In this document: positions 54,753 to 64,000 of the stretch, piece after piece
How the letters are laid out: every line of letters begins with the position of its first letter
Numbering within the stretch: position 1 is the stretch's first letter
Assembly (NCBI GenBank): GCA_019915135.1
Contig: JAHLMK010000002.1
Location: 1,302,001-1,366,000, forward strand
Length of the DNA stretch: 64,000 nucleotides
DNA from: Strobilurus pachycystidiatus
Lineage: Eukaryota; Basidiomycota; Agaricomycetes; Agaricales; Physalacriaceae
Direction: 5' to 3'
Program-made: the position numbers and the translations under genes
Notes under the pieces: model-generated
Told to the model about the DNA's origin: nothing
Database searches by the model: none
What the model saw: only the letters and a program-made list of their open reading frames with translations

Positions 54753-57179
54753 CGCCGTTCGCGTACACGAACGCCGTTCGCCATAGCTCTGGAGCCCGAA
54801 CGCACCCCCGCAGAAGGCTTTATTACCCTCTCCTCCGGAGTGGAGGTTTACTCGTATACGGATCAAGGAGGGAATCGATTACTACAAGTAGCGGACGCTC
54901 CCACTCCTATCAACAAGGCTCGCCGCGTGAGCCAGAGGCTATCGTTCATAAAGAGTCGACCGTCGTTCGGATCCACGGACACCTCCACCCCCATGGCTAG
55001 CAGTGGGTCACCAGCGAACGCTCCATTCCAACGTCATCGGCCACCACATATGCAGGACGAATTAGGCTCGGACCCGGATCGTTCGGTTTCCCGAAGCAGG
55101 CTGGGAGTGGACGAAAGTACCGGCGAATCTCCGATGTCCCGTCTTATGGAGGAGTTTCAGAAAGAGCGCCCGAATGCGGAGGATGGATCGAACACCTCGT
55201 TGGAACTCTCGCTGATCGCCATCTCTACAATGCCGCTGGATCCACAGAAAATCTTGGACTCGGAAGTAGGTCAGGAGCGCTTCTCGTTAAATTTGGAATG
55301 GTTCGAGATTGTGAATCGAGCTACTACCAAGTTGGACTTCTACCTGGAGCGTGCTTCGGGTCTTATTCCGGAGCAACAGAAGCGGTTCCACGTCGACAGG
55401 CATGGATTTCTTATAGCTATACTTCGAGGAACGGCCGATCTTGCTGTTTTGCACACAGCGTGGAAATCCATGGGCAGACAGATTACCTTAGGGCTGGAGA
55501 ATTTACGGAAATACGAGAGACGATATAACTACACGCCAGGCGACATCGTCGCAAACTCTCCCACCTCTACGGATCCCGCATTGTATTCACCAGTCAAAGG
55601 AATAGAATCTCATGTCGAGCAAATACGCTATCTCTACGAGAAGGTTCCACATTATCACGAAACATTGACGAACGAGCAGAAACGAAAATTACCCTCGTTC
55701 GTTAACGCGGACTCAATATTTCCTCTACCCAACGAGTTGGACGCCGCCTTTCCTCTGCCAGGGCGTTCATCGAAAGGGAAGAATCCGGAGTTGAGGCCAA
55801 CCCCGTTGACGCAGCGAAATCCCGTCTCGACAAACTTTATGAAACCGTCCGCGAGCCTGACTTATCCGTTTAAGTCAGTAAGCGATTCGTTTCAATTAAG
55901 TCAGGCTCCCACTGGATCGATTGCGGAGGCGTCTTTCGCAGGAACAGCAACTGGTCACCCGGGATCGTCCTCACAAGGTTTGATGAGGTCGTCTCGAGCT
56001 CCCAGGTCGTATACGCCTTCGTTCATCACAGGACAGGAAGAACCTACTGCAGGGTCAGCTAGCAGTAGTCAAGCCTTCTTCTCTGATTTACCTAGCGAGG
56101 AGAGAGAAAGGGTTAAGGTACCTTGGATAGCTCAGGACATATACACGACAACGCCGCCTTCCCTCAAGAATGTAAATCGCATCGACAACTCGTCAGGAGG
56201 GTGGGCAAGGTCGGGTGACTCATCAAGATGGATTTTGCAGTCACCTGCCTTATCGACAGTAAAAGAGAGTACGAGCCCGGAAGCGACGCCTACGGTACGT
56301 TTACCCGGATCGAGCAGGAGGCTACGAGGATCAAGACCATTACCTCCCCCTCCGCAGCACCTCTGGGCGCCGCAACCACAAATTCCTCGCTCGCCAATTC
56401 GATTTGTTCCCCTATCACCCTTGAGCCCAGCTACTCCTAGTCGACCATCGGTACCTGCTCTTCATCCCACTCCGTCTACGTCGCATACTGCTGTCGGTTG
56501 GACTCAAATTGTACCACAACATTTACAGATTCAATCTGAGTTTACGAGCGATAATCGGATCGCAGAGGAAGGCTCCTCGTCCCTTCGCCAAGGGGAAGCG
56601 GGTCTCTCTACCACTTCCATTCCCTTCCTTTCGTCCAAAGCAGGCGGAAAGAAGGGTCCTACCCCCCCTAGGTCTTCCGGATCGCCGGAGCTGCCTAACG
56701 TTCCTTCTCCTCGACCGCCAGCTGGTGGATCAGGTGATGGAGGTGGCGGTGGAGGCGACGGTGGCGGTGGAGGAGGTGGTAGAGGACCTAGCGGGCCGAG
56801 AGGTCCAAAGGGCGATAAAGGGGATAAAGGAGACCGAGGCGAGACAGGTCGAGATGGACGGGATGGAAGAGAAGGTCCTCGAGGAGAAAAGGGCGATCCC
56901 GGTGAATCAGGCCGACGGGGCAGACGCGGATACCCAGGAGGTGGAGGCGGCGGAGACGGCGACGACAGTAGTGATGATGGCAGTTACGATCGAACTCGAA
57001 GTCCGCGCCGTGCTCCTGCCTATGGCCGTTTCGTTCCGACAATCAAAGGAGAGCTCAAACTGGAGCAAATTCCGAAATATGACGGCAATCGCACCAAAGC
57101 CGTTGAGTACATGTACAAGGTTCTACAACTTGCGGAGATGGGTGGTTACATGCCCGAAGCTCTAGGTTGGTGGCTATGA
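54753..57179 (+). pseudogene. gag: Gypsy-2 gag, with collagen-like Gly-X-Y tract, ended by TGA
   Basis: The frame opens at 54753 after TGA, and protein-like sequence (ALEPERTPAEGFITLSSG) begins before any ATG; the first in-frame ATG is at 54992. Residue composition is Ser/Pro-rich. A Gly-rich stretch (56730-56783) is followed by about 17 consecutive Gly-X-Y triplets at 56784-56940, rich in Lys/Asp/Arg. The Gag capsid-like domain then starts (KLEQIPKYDGNRTKAVEYMY). It is cut by TGA 57177-57179 after GWWL, where relatives have Trp, and continues in the same frame (YGFEDGSKIHNWW). The stop therefore lies inside the domain and is most simply an inactivating mutation. Confidence 0.8.
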
Positions 57180-60100
57180 TACGGCTTCGAGGATGGTTCC
57201 AAGATACACAATTGGTGGACTGCCTTGACGCGGGAGGAACAAGGAAATATGCGATCTCATGTTACGACATTTCTAACGGGAATCAAGAGTTACTATTTGG
57301 GAGAGAAATGGGAACGTGAGATGCAGGAGGAATATCAGAAGCAACGTTTCCGCCAACCGGGTTTCGAAAACGAACTTCCTTCCGATTTCGTGAATAGGCG
57401 CGCTATATGGTCCCGGATGTTGACCAACGTGGAGGAAGGGAAGGAACTAGAAGTTGAACAGATCCTGAAGGTCGTCCCGACTCCGTGGCTGTCTATTCTG
57501 CAGGTGGACAGCGTCAGGACTACGCAAAGCCTTTACAAAAGAGCTGGGGAGAATGAACGTAAACTGGTGTATGAAGCTCGCTTACAGAAAATCGGCTCCG
57601 AGACTTCAGTATCTGCAATGATCCCCGTACTTCGCCAGTTAGGAGTCAACATGTCACGTCTACCTCTCCGGGAAGCAAAGGATAGTGAAGTGCAAGTCAC
57701 TGCCATGGTGGCGGAAGGACCGAGTGACTCCGGTCAGGACGATAGGAGTGCAACACCGTCTTTGCTTAGCGGCGAGGATACGATCTTGAAGGAGGTATAT
57801 CAAGTGTTCAAACAGATGCAACGAAAACCTCCCAAAGACGGGTATCCCTTCAGGAAAAGGGACGATGTGAAGACAAAACTAGGTCGTGCCCCTCCGTCAC
57901 CGTGTAAATGCTGTGGAAGCGCGCTTCATTGGGATCCCGAATGCCCTGAGTATGACACTTATCAAGCACAACGGAGAGCCAGATTTCGTTCTGCAAACAC
58001 AGTGGCCTTGGAACTCTTCGATCCACAGAATCCTGAGAAGTCTTACGACGCCGCCTATGAAGTGCTAATAGCTCGTAGAGCGGCCGACCTCGTCACCTCG
58101 GATTTTAGAAGGGCGGCTTCGGAACTTGAACGAAACGATTCGTTCCCCTTGAAGCATAAGTCCCACAAGGTTACGATGGAGGAAGTGGTCGATGAGGAAG
58201 CAGAGCTATGGAAAGCCATGGAGTGCCTACCAATGGAAAGTCAACACGTCATGGAGGATGTTCGACTACAAGAGGGAGACGTCTTGTTAGGGTCTGGCGA
58301 GGAAGTGTACGAGTCAGGCAAGGATCCGCCTAGTCATCGAAAGGGGAGCTTCGAGTCAGCAGCAGAGAGTTCAGGCACCCGGACTGATATTCCGAAGCCA
58401 TTCACCTTGGACAAGCCACGGCGCTTGTCAAAACGCCGAACGTTCGTGAAAGGAGAGTCGGCTAAAGACGTGTCGGTGGTTTCGATTCGCGGATGGCTGT
58501 GTAACTCGTTGAATCAGGAGATCGATCTTCGGCACGATTCATGCGCAAATATTTCTTTGATTTCAGAGGACTACTATAAGAACTTGGTAAATCCGCCACC
58601 GATCAAGAAGGGCGAAAGATGGCGGATAAAGCAACTGAAAAAAGGATCCTCGGAGATTTCAGGTTATGTAACGCTGCCCGTATTCTTCAGATCGGACGAG
58701 GGCGAGTGCGTCGAGACGGAAGTCGAAGCATACGTGGTATCCGACATGTCGGTTCCCATTCTGCTCGGAGAGGATTATCATCAGACGTACGAGATCCTGA
58801 TCAGTAGGAACGTGGAAGATGGAACTCGACTACACTTTAGAAATGCGGACGTCTCGGTGGGGGCGGTACCGGTTGATCGAGTAGCAGAAGGATATTCTGC
58901 AGTTAAGGACACGTTCGGCATCCAGAGCTTTGTCAAGGCAAAGAATCATCGCAGACGTCGTAACCAGAGGCAACGAGAAAAGAAAGCTCTGGCGTACCAA
59001 GGATCGGTGATTCGAGCTGCGGCGGATTATGTCCTGAAGCCCTATTCAACGAAGACAGTCGCAATTATCGGGAAGTTCCAGAACGACGACACGCACTACG
59101 TGGAGCGTAGTTTAGTGGCCTTGAACGATTCGCAATACCTCACCATTCCAAACGTGTTATTCGATCCCAAGGACGGTCTCATTCCAGTATCCAACCCAAC
59201 GGCCTTTCCGCGTCGTATTCGGAAAGGAGAGATTCTAGCAGGAGTGGCCGAAGCCTTCGACAGGCTGGATATTCCCATCTCGAAAAGCGAGCGTGAAGAA
59301 CTGGAAACGAAGTCTCGGAAAATTCAAGCTTACATTTCCGAATTGTCGGAAGCCACCTCGCCGAATGATACGTCCCGACCAGAAGAACCGAATGGGAAAG
59401 GCGAGACTGCCAACGCGTCACCAGCGCATGATTCTCAGGGAACGACGATCGAGCAAGAGGAGGACGAGGAAGTGGGTCCTAAGACTGCCGAAGTGCCAGA
59501 CCCGACGCTCTATCCGTCCTCCGAGCTCAGGAATTTGATTGACGTCGGATCCGTCCCAGACCACCTTAAACCGAAGGTGTGGAACATGCTGGAAAAGAAC
59601 ATAGACGCGTTCGGGTTTGATGGCCGGTTGGGACACGTCGCCGTGAAAGCGGAGATAAGAACCAAGGAATCACAAGTCCCGATCTCGACCCCAATGTATA
59701 ACGCATCTCCCGCTAAACGCGAAGTCATTGACGCCCAACTGGATGCTTGGTTTCAGCAGGACGTAATTGAACCTTCTTCCAGTCCCTGGAGTGCGCCCGT
59801 CGTGATCGTGTATCGTAATGGAAAAGCTCGGTTCTGTGTGGATTACCGACGCCTCAACGCCATAACAGAAGGAGATGAGTTCCCAATACCGAGGCAGAGC
59901 GACATTCTATCAGCCTTGTCAGGTGCAACGGTGATGTCTTCATTGGACGCTCTCTCGGGATTCACACAACTTGATATGGATCCCCCCGACATTCCGAAGA
60001 CGGCCTTCAGAACTCATCGCGGCCTCTTCCAATTTAAACGAATGCCATTTGGGCTGAAGAACGGACCCGCGATATTTCAAAGGGTGATGCAAGGAATTCT

Positions 60101-62975
60101 ATCCCCTTTTCTTTGGTCATTTTGCTTGGTATATATTGACGATATAGTCGTCTATAGTAAATCCTACGAGGAACATATCGAGCACCTGGATCGAGTTCTT
60201 TCTGCTATTCGGCGAGCAGGAGTCACCTTGTCTCCGAAAAAGTGTCATCTATTCTACGAGAGTATACAACTGCTCGGTCATAAAGTCACTAGATTGGGAT
60301 TGGCTACTCATCGACAAAAAGTGGAGGCTATCATGGATTTATCTCGCCCAACTCGGGTATCCGATCTACAGATTTTCATCGGCATGGCAGTCTACTTCAC
60401 GGCCTTTATTCCTTACTTCGCGGATCGTTGTACACCGCTCTTCGAACTCTTGAAGAAGGGCGCGGTCTGGCATTGGGATACAGAAGAGGAACACGCATTC
60501 AATTCCATAAAGGAAGCGCTAGCTTCGGCTCCGATACTCGCTCACCACGACGAATCCCTACCGTATCGACTGTATACAGACGCTTCAAATTTCGCCCTGG
60601 GCTGCGCTCTTCAGCAAGTCCAGAAAATGAAAGTAGGAGAATTGAAGAACACGAAAGCGTACGCCAGACTGGAAGAAGCTTGGACTCAGAAACTTCCGCT
60701 ACCACGTCTGTTTACTCCTTTGAAATCCTCGAGGGATCAGAACATCTACGAACAGGAATGGGGGGAAACATTAGACAGCACGGTGGTTTGGGTCGAGCGG
60801 GTGATAGCCTATTACTCACGAAGGTTTCGAGGCGCCGAGTCCCGCTACTCCGCAACGGAGAGAGAGGCGTTAGCTGCAAAGGAAGGGTTGGTGAAATTCC
60901 AACCATTCGTGGAAGGAGTGTCAGTTCTTCTCATAACGGACCACGCCGCACTACAATGGGCAAAGACTTACGAAAACTCGAATCGTCGGCTCGCTTCCTG
61001 GGGTACGGTATTCTCAGCGTATGCCCCTGGCTTGGACATCATACACCGACCGGGACGCGTTCACTCCAATGTGGATCCTCTGTCAAGACTACCGAGGGAG
61101 GCTCCGTTACAATATTCGCCGATGGAGGACGTTTCGAGCCCGAGCATCAGGCTCAATGACAATCTCGCCCAAGCACAGGAAGACGCCGCCGAGTTTCGCC
61201 CAGCCCGGAAAATTAACGAAGTGGCGTTGTCGGAGCTCGTTAACTTTTTCCCGAAAGAGGTATCCGTGGTTACAAGGTCTGGCAAGCAGGATCTACTCCC
61301 AGGTCTGGACAATACGCCTGAATTTAGAGGGGGTAACGATCATAGGAAATCTAACGCGAAGGCCTCGGAGTCGACGCCAATATATTCAGGCCTACCACCA
61401 GTACCGGCCGCTACGTTCCCCTCAGAAGAGTTGTGGCATGGAATGGACAGCCGCCCGAAGACTTTGATCAGCATGAATAGAGAAGAGTTACAATCCTGGA
61501 GACGGGCGTACCAGACAGACGTGCTAATGTCCAAAACATGGTCTGAGGCGCCGAATCCGGAGGAGCCTTGGATTCCGAGCAATCGTTTCTTCAAGGATTC
61601 AGATGGATTACTGTTCTTTGCCGACGCCGATTTTGCACCACGGTTATGCGTTCCGGAATCGCTCCGTCGGTCGATCCTCATCGAGGCCCACGAAGGTGCG
61701 CTGGAACATGCGCATTTGGGGGCAGAAAGTCTCTGGTATAAATTATCAGCTCGTTTCTATTGGAGACGGATGAAGGTGGACATCATCAAATTTTGTCAGT
61801 CCTGCGACGTTTGTCAAAAGATCAAGCATTCGAACTTTGGAAAATACGGTCACCTTTCGTCAAATCCTATACCGGCGAATCCATACGACTCTATCTCCCT
61901 AGACTTCATCGTGGATCTCCCGTCCTCGGATGGTTACAACGCGATCCTAGTGGTGATCGACAGACTGTCCAAACACGCCTCATTCATTCCAACTACCACT
62001 GGCATCACAACAGATGAGTTCGCAGACGTATTCATCAAAGGAGTGGTCTGCAGATTCGGCTTACCACTCAGCATGATCACGGATCGAGACCCTCGATGGA
62101 CAGCGGAATTCTGGAAAGCATTAGCGAAGAAGTTGAAAATAAGAATGGCCATGTCTTCAGCGCATCACCCTCAGCACGACGGCCAAACCGAGATCGTGAA
62201 TCGACTTCTAGAAACAATGCTCCGTGCGTACGTTGCAAAAGACAAGAAGGACTGGGCGTACTGGCTCACCTTGTTGGAATTTGCGTACAACGCGCACCTA
62301 CACGCGTCAACCGGCACGTCTCCCTTCATGTTTCTATACGGCTACCAACCTCGATCCCCAATGGACGCCTCCTTTACGAACATCGACTCGGCTCGAGTAT
62401 CGGCCAAAGTACGAGGGACGCAAGAATTTCTGAAGAATTTGCAGTTCCATCGCGACGCGGCCCGCCAAGCTATAGCTCACAGTCAAGCTATGCAAGCGAA
62501 ATACTATAACCGAGGGAGGCGGCCAGCAGAGGAATTCGAGCCTGGCAACAAGGTTTTAGTCAACCCACACTCTCTGGAATGGGTAGAAAGCAAAGGAAAA
62601 GGCGCGAAATTCAACCAGAGATGGATTGGTCCGTTCGAAATCGCGGAGAAGATATCACCAACTACGGTTCGCCTACGTTTGAGCGATCAATATCCGGGCA
62701 GCCCCAATTTCAACATTGAGCACTTACGGCGCTACTACGAGGACGAAAACATGAATCGAGGTCGAACAATCCTTCCGGGTACGCGAGACCACAAGCCGGC
62801 TTCAGAGGAGGAGGAAATCGAAAGTATTGTTATGCACAAGCCCACCGCTAAAGGCACGAGATATCTTGTCCGGTGGAAAGGTCTGGGTCCCCAATTCGAC
62901 ACCTGGAAATCGGAGAGGGATCTGAAGAACGCGTCCGAGACTCTTAGAGAGTACCGGAAAGAAAACGGACTATAA
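57180..62975 (+). CDS. pol: Gypsy-2 polyprotein: Gag C-terminus, protease, RT, RNase H, integrase, chromodomain
   Basis: One uninterrupted frame; the first ATG after the TGA is at 57249. Zinc knuckle CKCCGSALHWDPEC (CX2CX4HX4C) at about 57900-57943. Retropepsin: DSCANISLIS near 58535 and PILLGEDYHQTYE near 58755. RT: LDALSGFTQL, YIDD at 60132-60143. RNase H: YTDASNFALG (about 60577), EREALAAKEG, TDHAALQW. H2C2 zinc motif and CQSCDVCQKIK (to 61830). Integrase D-D-E: LDFIVDLPS, TDRDPRW, HDGQTEIVNR. Chromodomain at about 62815-62970 (YLVRWKGLGPQFDTWK), which in chromoviruses targets integration to modified histones. All catalytic residues are present. Confidence 0.9.
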   Translation, partial: YGFEDGSKIHNWWTALTREEQGNMRSHVTTFLTGIKSYYLGEKWEREMQEEYQKQRFRQPGFENELPSDFVNRRAIWSRMLTNVEEGKELEVEQILKVVPTPWLSILQVDSVRTTQSLYKRAGENERKLVYEARLQKIGSETSVSAMIPVLRQLGVNMSRLPLREAKDSEVQVTAMVAEGPSDSGQDDRSATPSLLSGEDTILKEVYQVFKQMQRKPPKDGYPFRKRDDVKTKLGRAPPSPCKCCGSALHWDPECPEYDTYQAQRRARFRSANTVALELFDPQNPEKSYDAAYEVLIARRAADLVTSDFRRAASELERNDSFPLKHKSHKVTMEEVVDEEAELWKAMECLPMESQHVMEDVRLQEGDVLLGSGEEVYESGKDPPSHRKGSFESAAESSGTRTDIPKPFTLDKPRRLSKRRTFVKGESAKDVSVVSIRGWLCNSLNQEIDLRHDSCANISLISEDYYKNLVNPPPIKKGERWRIKQLKKGSSEISGYVTLPVFFRSDEGECVETEVEAYVVSDMSVPILLGEDYHQTYEILISRNVEDGTRLHFRNADVSVGAVPVDRVAEGYSAVKDTFGIQSFVKAKNHRRRRNQRQREKKALAYQGSVIRAAADYVLKPYSTKTVAIIGKFQNDDTHYVERSLVALNDSQYLTIPNVLFDPKDGLIPVSNPTAFPRRIRKGEILAGVAEAFDRLDIPISKSEREELETKSRKIQAYISELSEATSPNDTSRPEEPNGKGETANASPAHDSQGTTIEQEEDEEVGPKTAEVPDPTLYPSSELRNLIDVGSVPDHLKPKVWNMLEKNIDAFGFDGRLGHVAVKAEIRTKESQVPISTPMYNASPAKREVIDAQLDAWFQQDVIEPSSSPWSAPVVIVYRNGKARFCVDYRRLNAITEGDEFPIPRQSDILSALSGATVMSSLDALSGFTQLDMDPPDIPKTAFRTHRGLFQFKRMPFGLKNGPAIFQRVMQGILSPFLWSFCLVYIDDIVVYSKSYEEHIEHLDRVLSAIRRAGVTLSPKKCHLFYESIQLLGHKVTRLGLATHRQKVEAIMDLSRPTRVSDLQIFIGMAVYFTAFIPYFADRCTPLFELLKKGAVWHWDTEEEHAFNSIKEALASAPILAHHDESLPYRLYTDASNFALGCALQQVQKMKVGELKNTKAYARLEEAWTQKLPLPRLFTPLKSSRDQNIYEQEWGETLDSTVVWVERVIAYYSRRFRGAESRYSATEREALAAKEGLVKFQPFVEGVSVLLITDHAALQWAKTYENSNRRLASWGTVFSAYAPGLDIIHRPGRVHSNVDPLSRLPREAPLQYSPMEDVSSPSIRLNDNLAQAQEDAAEFRPARKINEVALSELVNFFPKEVSVVTRSGKQDLLPGLDNTPEFRGGNDHRKSNAKASESTPIYSGLPPVPAATFPSEELWHGMDSRPKTLISMNREELQSWRRAYQTDVLMSKTWSEAPNPEEPWIPSNRFFKDSDGLLFFADADFAPRLCVPESLRRSILIEAHEGALEHAHLGAESLWYKLSARFYWRRMKVDIIKFCQSCDVCQKIKHSNFGKYGHLSSNPIPANPYDSISLDFIVDLPSSDGYNAILVVIDRLSKHASFIPTTTGITTDEFADVFIKGVVCRFGLPLSMITDRDPRWTAEFWKALAKKLKIRMAMSSAHHPQHDGQTEIVNRLLETMLRAYVAKDKKDWAYWLTLLEFAYNAHLHASTGTSPFMFLYGYQPRSPMDASFTNIDSARVSAKVRGTQEFLKNLQFHRDAARQAIAHSQAMQAKYYNRGRRPAEEFEPGNKVLVNPHSLEWVESKGKGAKFNQRWIGPFEIAEKISPTTVRLRLSDQYPGSPNFNIEHLRRYYEDENMNRGRTILPGTRDHKPASEEEEIESIVMHKPTAKGTRYLVRWKGLGPQFDTWKSERDLKNASETLREYRKENGL

Positions 62976-63198
62976 CCGGTCCGGCAAGTGCCCCCATCAT
63001 CACCTGATGAACTCAAACGGGTAATTCCCATCAATTCCTTTCCCTCCGTTTACCTCTCTCTTTCTTATCTTTTCATTCCCTTCTTTCTACGTCTTTCTCA
63101 ACATCCCGTCGTCGATTAAGAGAGCGGCTGGTGGTAACACCTATCCCTCGAGATCAACGATTGAGCCGATTTCCGTGCGTACCGCCGGTCTGAAGCTA

Positions 63199-64000
63199 TG
63201 GATGACTTTCTCTTCTACGATTCCACCGGCTACGTTCGCCTACTCAGCGAGCAGTTTCGAGACGGCATTCGATGCGTAGGATGGCATAGCTCCGCCGTCT
63301 TCCTTCCCCTCGACGCCATGGAACGCGATCGTTTCGACGTCTTTGATCTGGCCCCGACGCCCGATTTCTTCCAACAAAGGCATGGCAATGGCGGTCTCGA
63401 GTACATGGCTCGATGGGCGCCCAAAGTGCACTATTACGGGTACGCTCCTGTCCCTAATCAGGTTGACATAGAATCGGTGTGGTTTTGCGACCTACGCGCC
63501 ACTGCGCCTCGGCAAATTAGCAGCCAGGGATTCTTTCAACTGGCTCAACACGATCGAGCGGAGGCTAGCGCGGATCTGTATGCGTGGAAACGTTATATGC
63601 AGTGCCTGTACGACTCCCCGAATTGTCCTATCAACTGTCCCCGTCCCCCAGATATCGACATCAGCCGCTTGGCCGCGTCTTTCCACACTCCACACGATCT
63701 CGATTGCGCATTCTTTACCGCAAAAATTTGGATGTTACAGAATATGGGTTGGGCACATTGGTATCGGTCTTTACCTGACTGGGATGATGGTCTGGACGTG
63801 GAGACGAGGCAGAGAGTTATTGACTGGGACCTCGATTCGAACTTCGTCCGAGGCTTCTTTTTCGATCTCCAAGTCGACAGTCCTACTGTTAACCCGGGCA
63901 TGTGGTCAACAAATGACATTCCATTTTACGCTTTCAACCTGGTGGGAGAATTACCGTACCGCGCCGCTAAGTTCAACACTACACTCAATTTCGCCATCGT
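63199..64000 (+). CDS. Open frame downstream of Gypsy-2 pol, runs off the window (267+ codons)
   Basis: The frame starts ATGGATGACTTTCTC at 63199, 223 bp after the pol stop, and is open to base 64000. The protein begins MDDFLFYDSTGYVRLLSEQF and is rich in Trp, Phe, Tyr and Asp, with no signal peptide or membrane segment and no Env-like features. A pyrimidine-rich stretch (about 63035-63100) precedes it. There is no LTR or polypurine tract between pol and this frame, so it lies inside Gypsy-2 unless the 3' LTR was lost. I do not recognise the family. It could be an accessory retrotransposon ORF or a host gene next to a truncated element. Confidence 0.6.

Larger units (their letters stand above)
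54415..64000 (+). mobile_element. Gypsy-2: chromodomain Ty3/gypsy (chromovirus), nearly intact, 3' end beyond window
   Basis: The order is 5' LTR 54415-54667, leader, gag-protease-RT-RNase H-integrase-chromodomain in one frame (54753-62975) with one TGA at 57177-57179, then a further open frame from 63199. No 3' LTR occurs before 64000. It is inserted in Gypsy-3; the expected 5-bp duplication is GGGAC (54410-54414). Long intact frames suggest a young element. Confidence 0.85.

Noticed and set aside
63199..64000. Retroviral-type envelope gene
   Set aside because: No signal peptide, membrane span, fusion-peptide-like stretch or cysteine pattern is visible in the part present.

Overview
The window looks like nuclear DNA of a mushroom-forming basidiomycete (Agaricomycetes). 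The evidence is short GT-AG introns of about 48-67 nt, Ty3/gypsy, Ty1/copia and tyrosine-recombinase retrotransposons of agaricomycete type, a Plavaka-type transposase relic, and no bacterial-style operons. Family names come from recognised motifs and memory; no search was run.

Layout. 1-6562: a minus-strand Ty3/gypsy element (Gypsy-1) whose LTR is split by a 1,189-bp unclassified repeat, here called A. 6563-6791: the 3' end of a copia-like element. 6792-24285: three complete 4,806-bp tandem units and a truncated fourth, each made of an inverted A repeat, a 284-bp copia LTR with primer site, and a dead copia gag-protease-integrase segment. 24282-28606: another A copy, a dead reverse transcriptase/RNase H plus tyrosine-recombinase retrotransposon (DIRS/Ngaro type) carrying a 639-bp hAT-like MITE, and an 84-bp A fragment. 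28607-36900: mostly non-repetitive sequence with two unrecognised, spliced gene remnants and a 21-bp minisatellite. 36980-40620: a transposase-like pseudogene broken by a MITE and by a solo LTR that itself holds a CACTA-like MITE. 40630-45100: a Plavaka transposase relic fused to a gypsy RT fragment, another MITE, and the 3' LTR and tail of a second gypsy family (LTR-B).

45886-51247: four compact plus-strand genes forming two paralogous pairs. X1/X2 share an intron position; Y1/Y2 share an intron position and a Zn2Cys6-like double cysteine motif followed by a helical region. I do not recognise either family. They are followed by hairpin repeats and a 150-bp satellite. 52331-54414: the 5'-truncated RNase H/integrase part of minus-strand Gypsy-3. 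54415-64000: Gypsy-2, a long chromovirus inserted in Gypsy-3, with a 253-bp LTR, a Gag carrying a collagen-like Gly-X-Y tract, a gag-pol frame broken by only one TGA, a C-terminal chromodomain, and a further open frame downstream of pol that runs off the window.

The region is a nest of elements. Insertion order can be read from target-site duplications, and the tandem array appears to have grown by unequal crossing-over between A repeats rather than by transposition. The best candidates for something undescribed are the X/Y gene quartet, the extra ORF after chromovirus pol, and the A repeat with its array.
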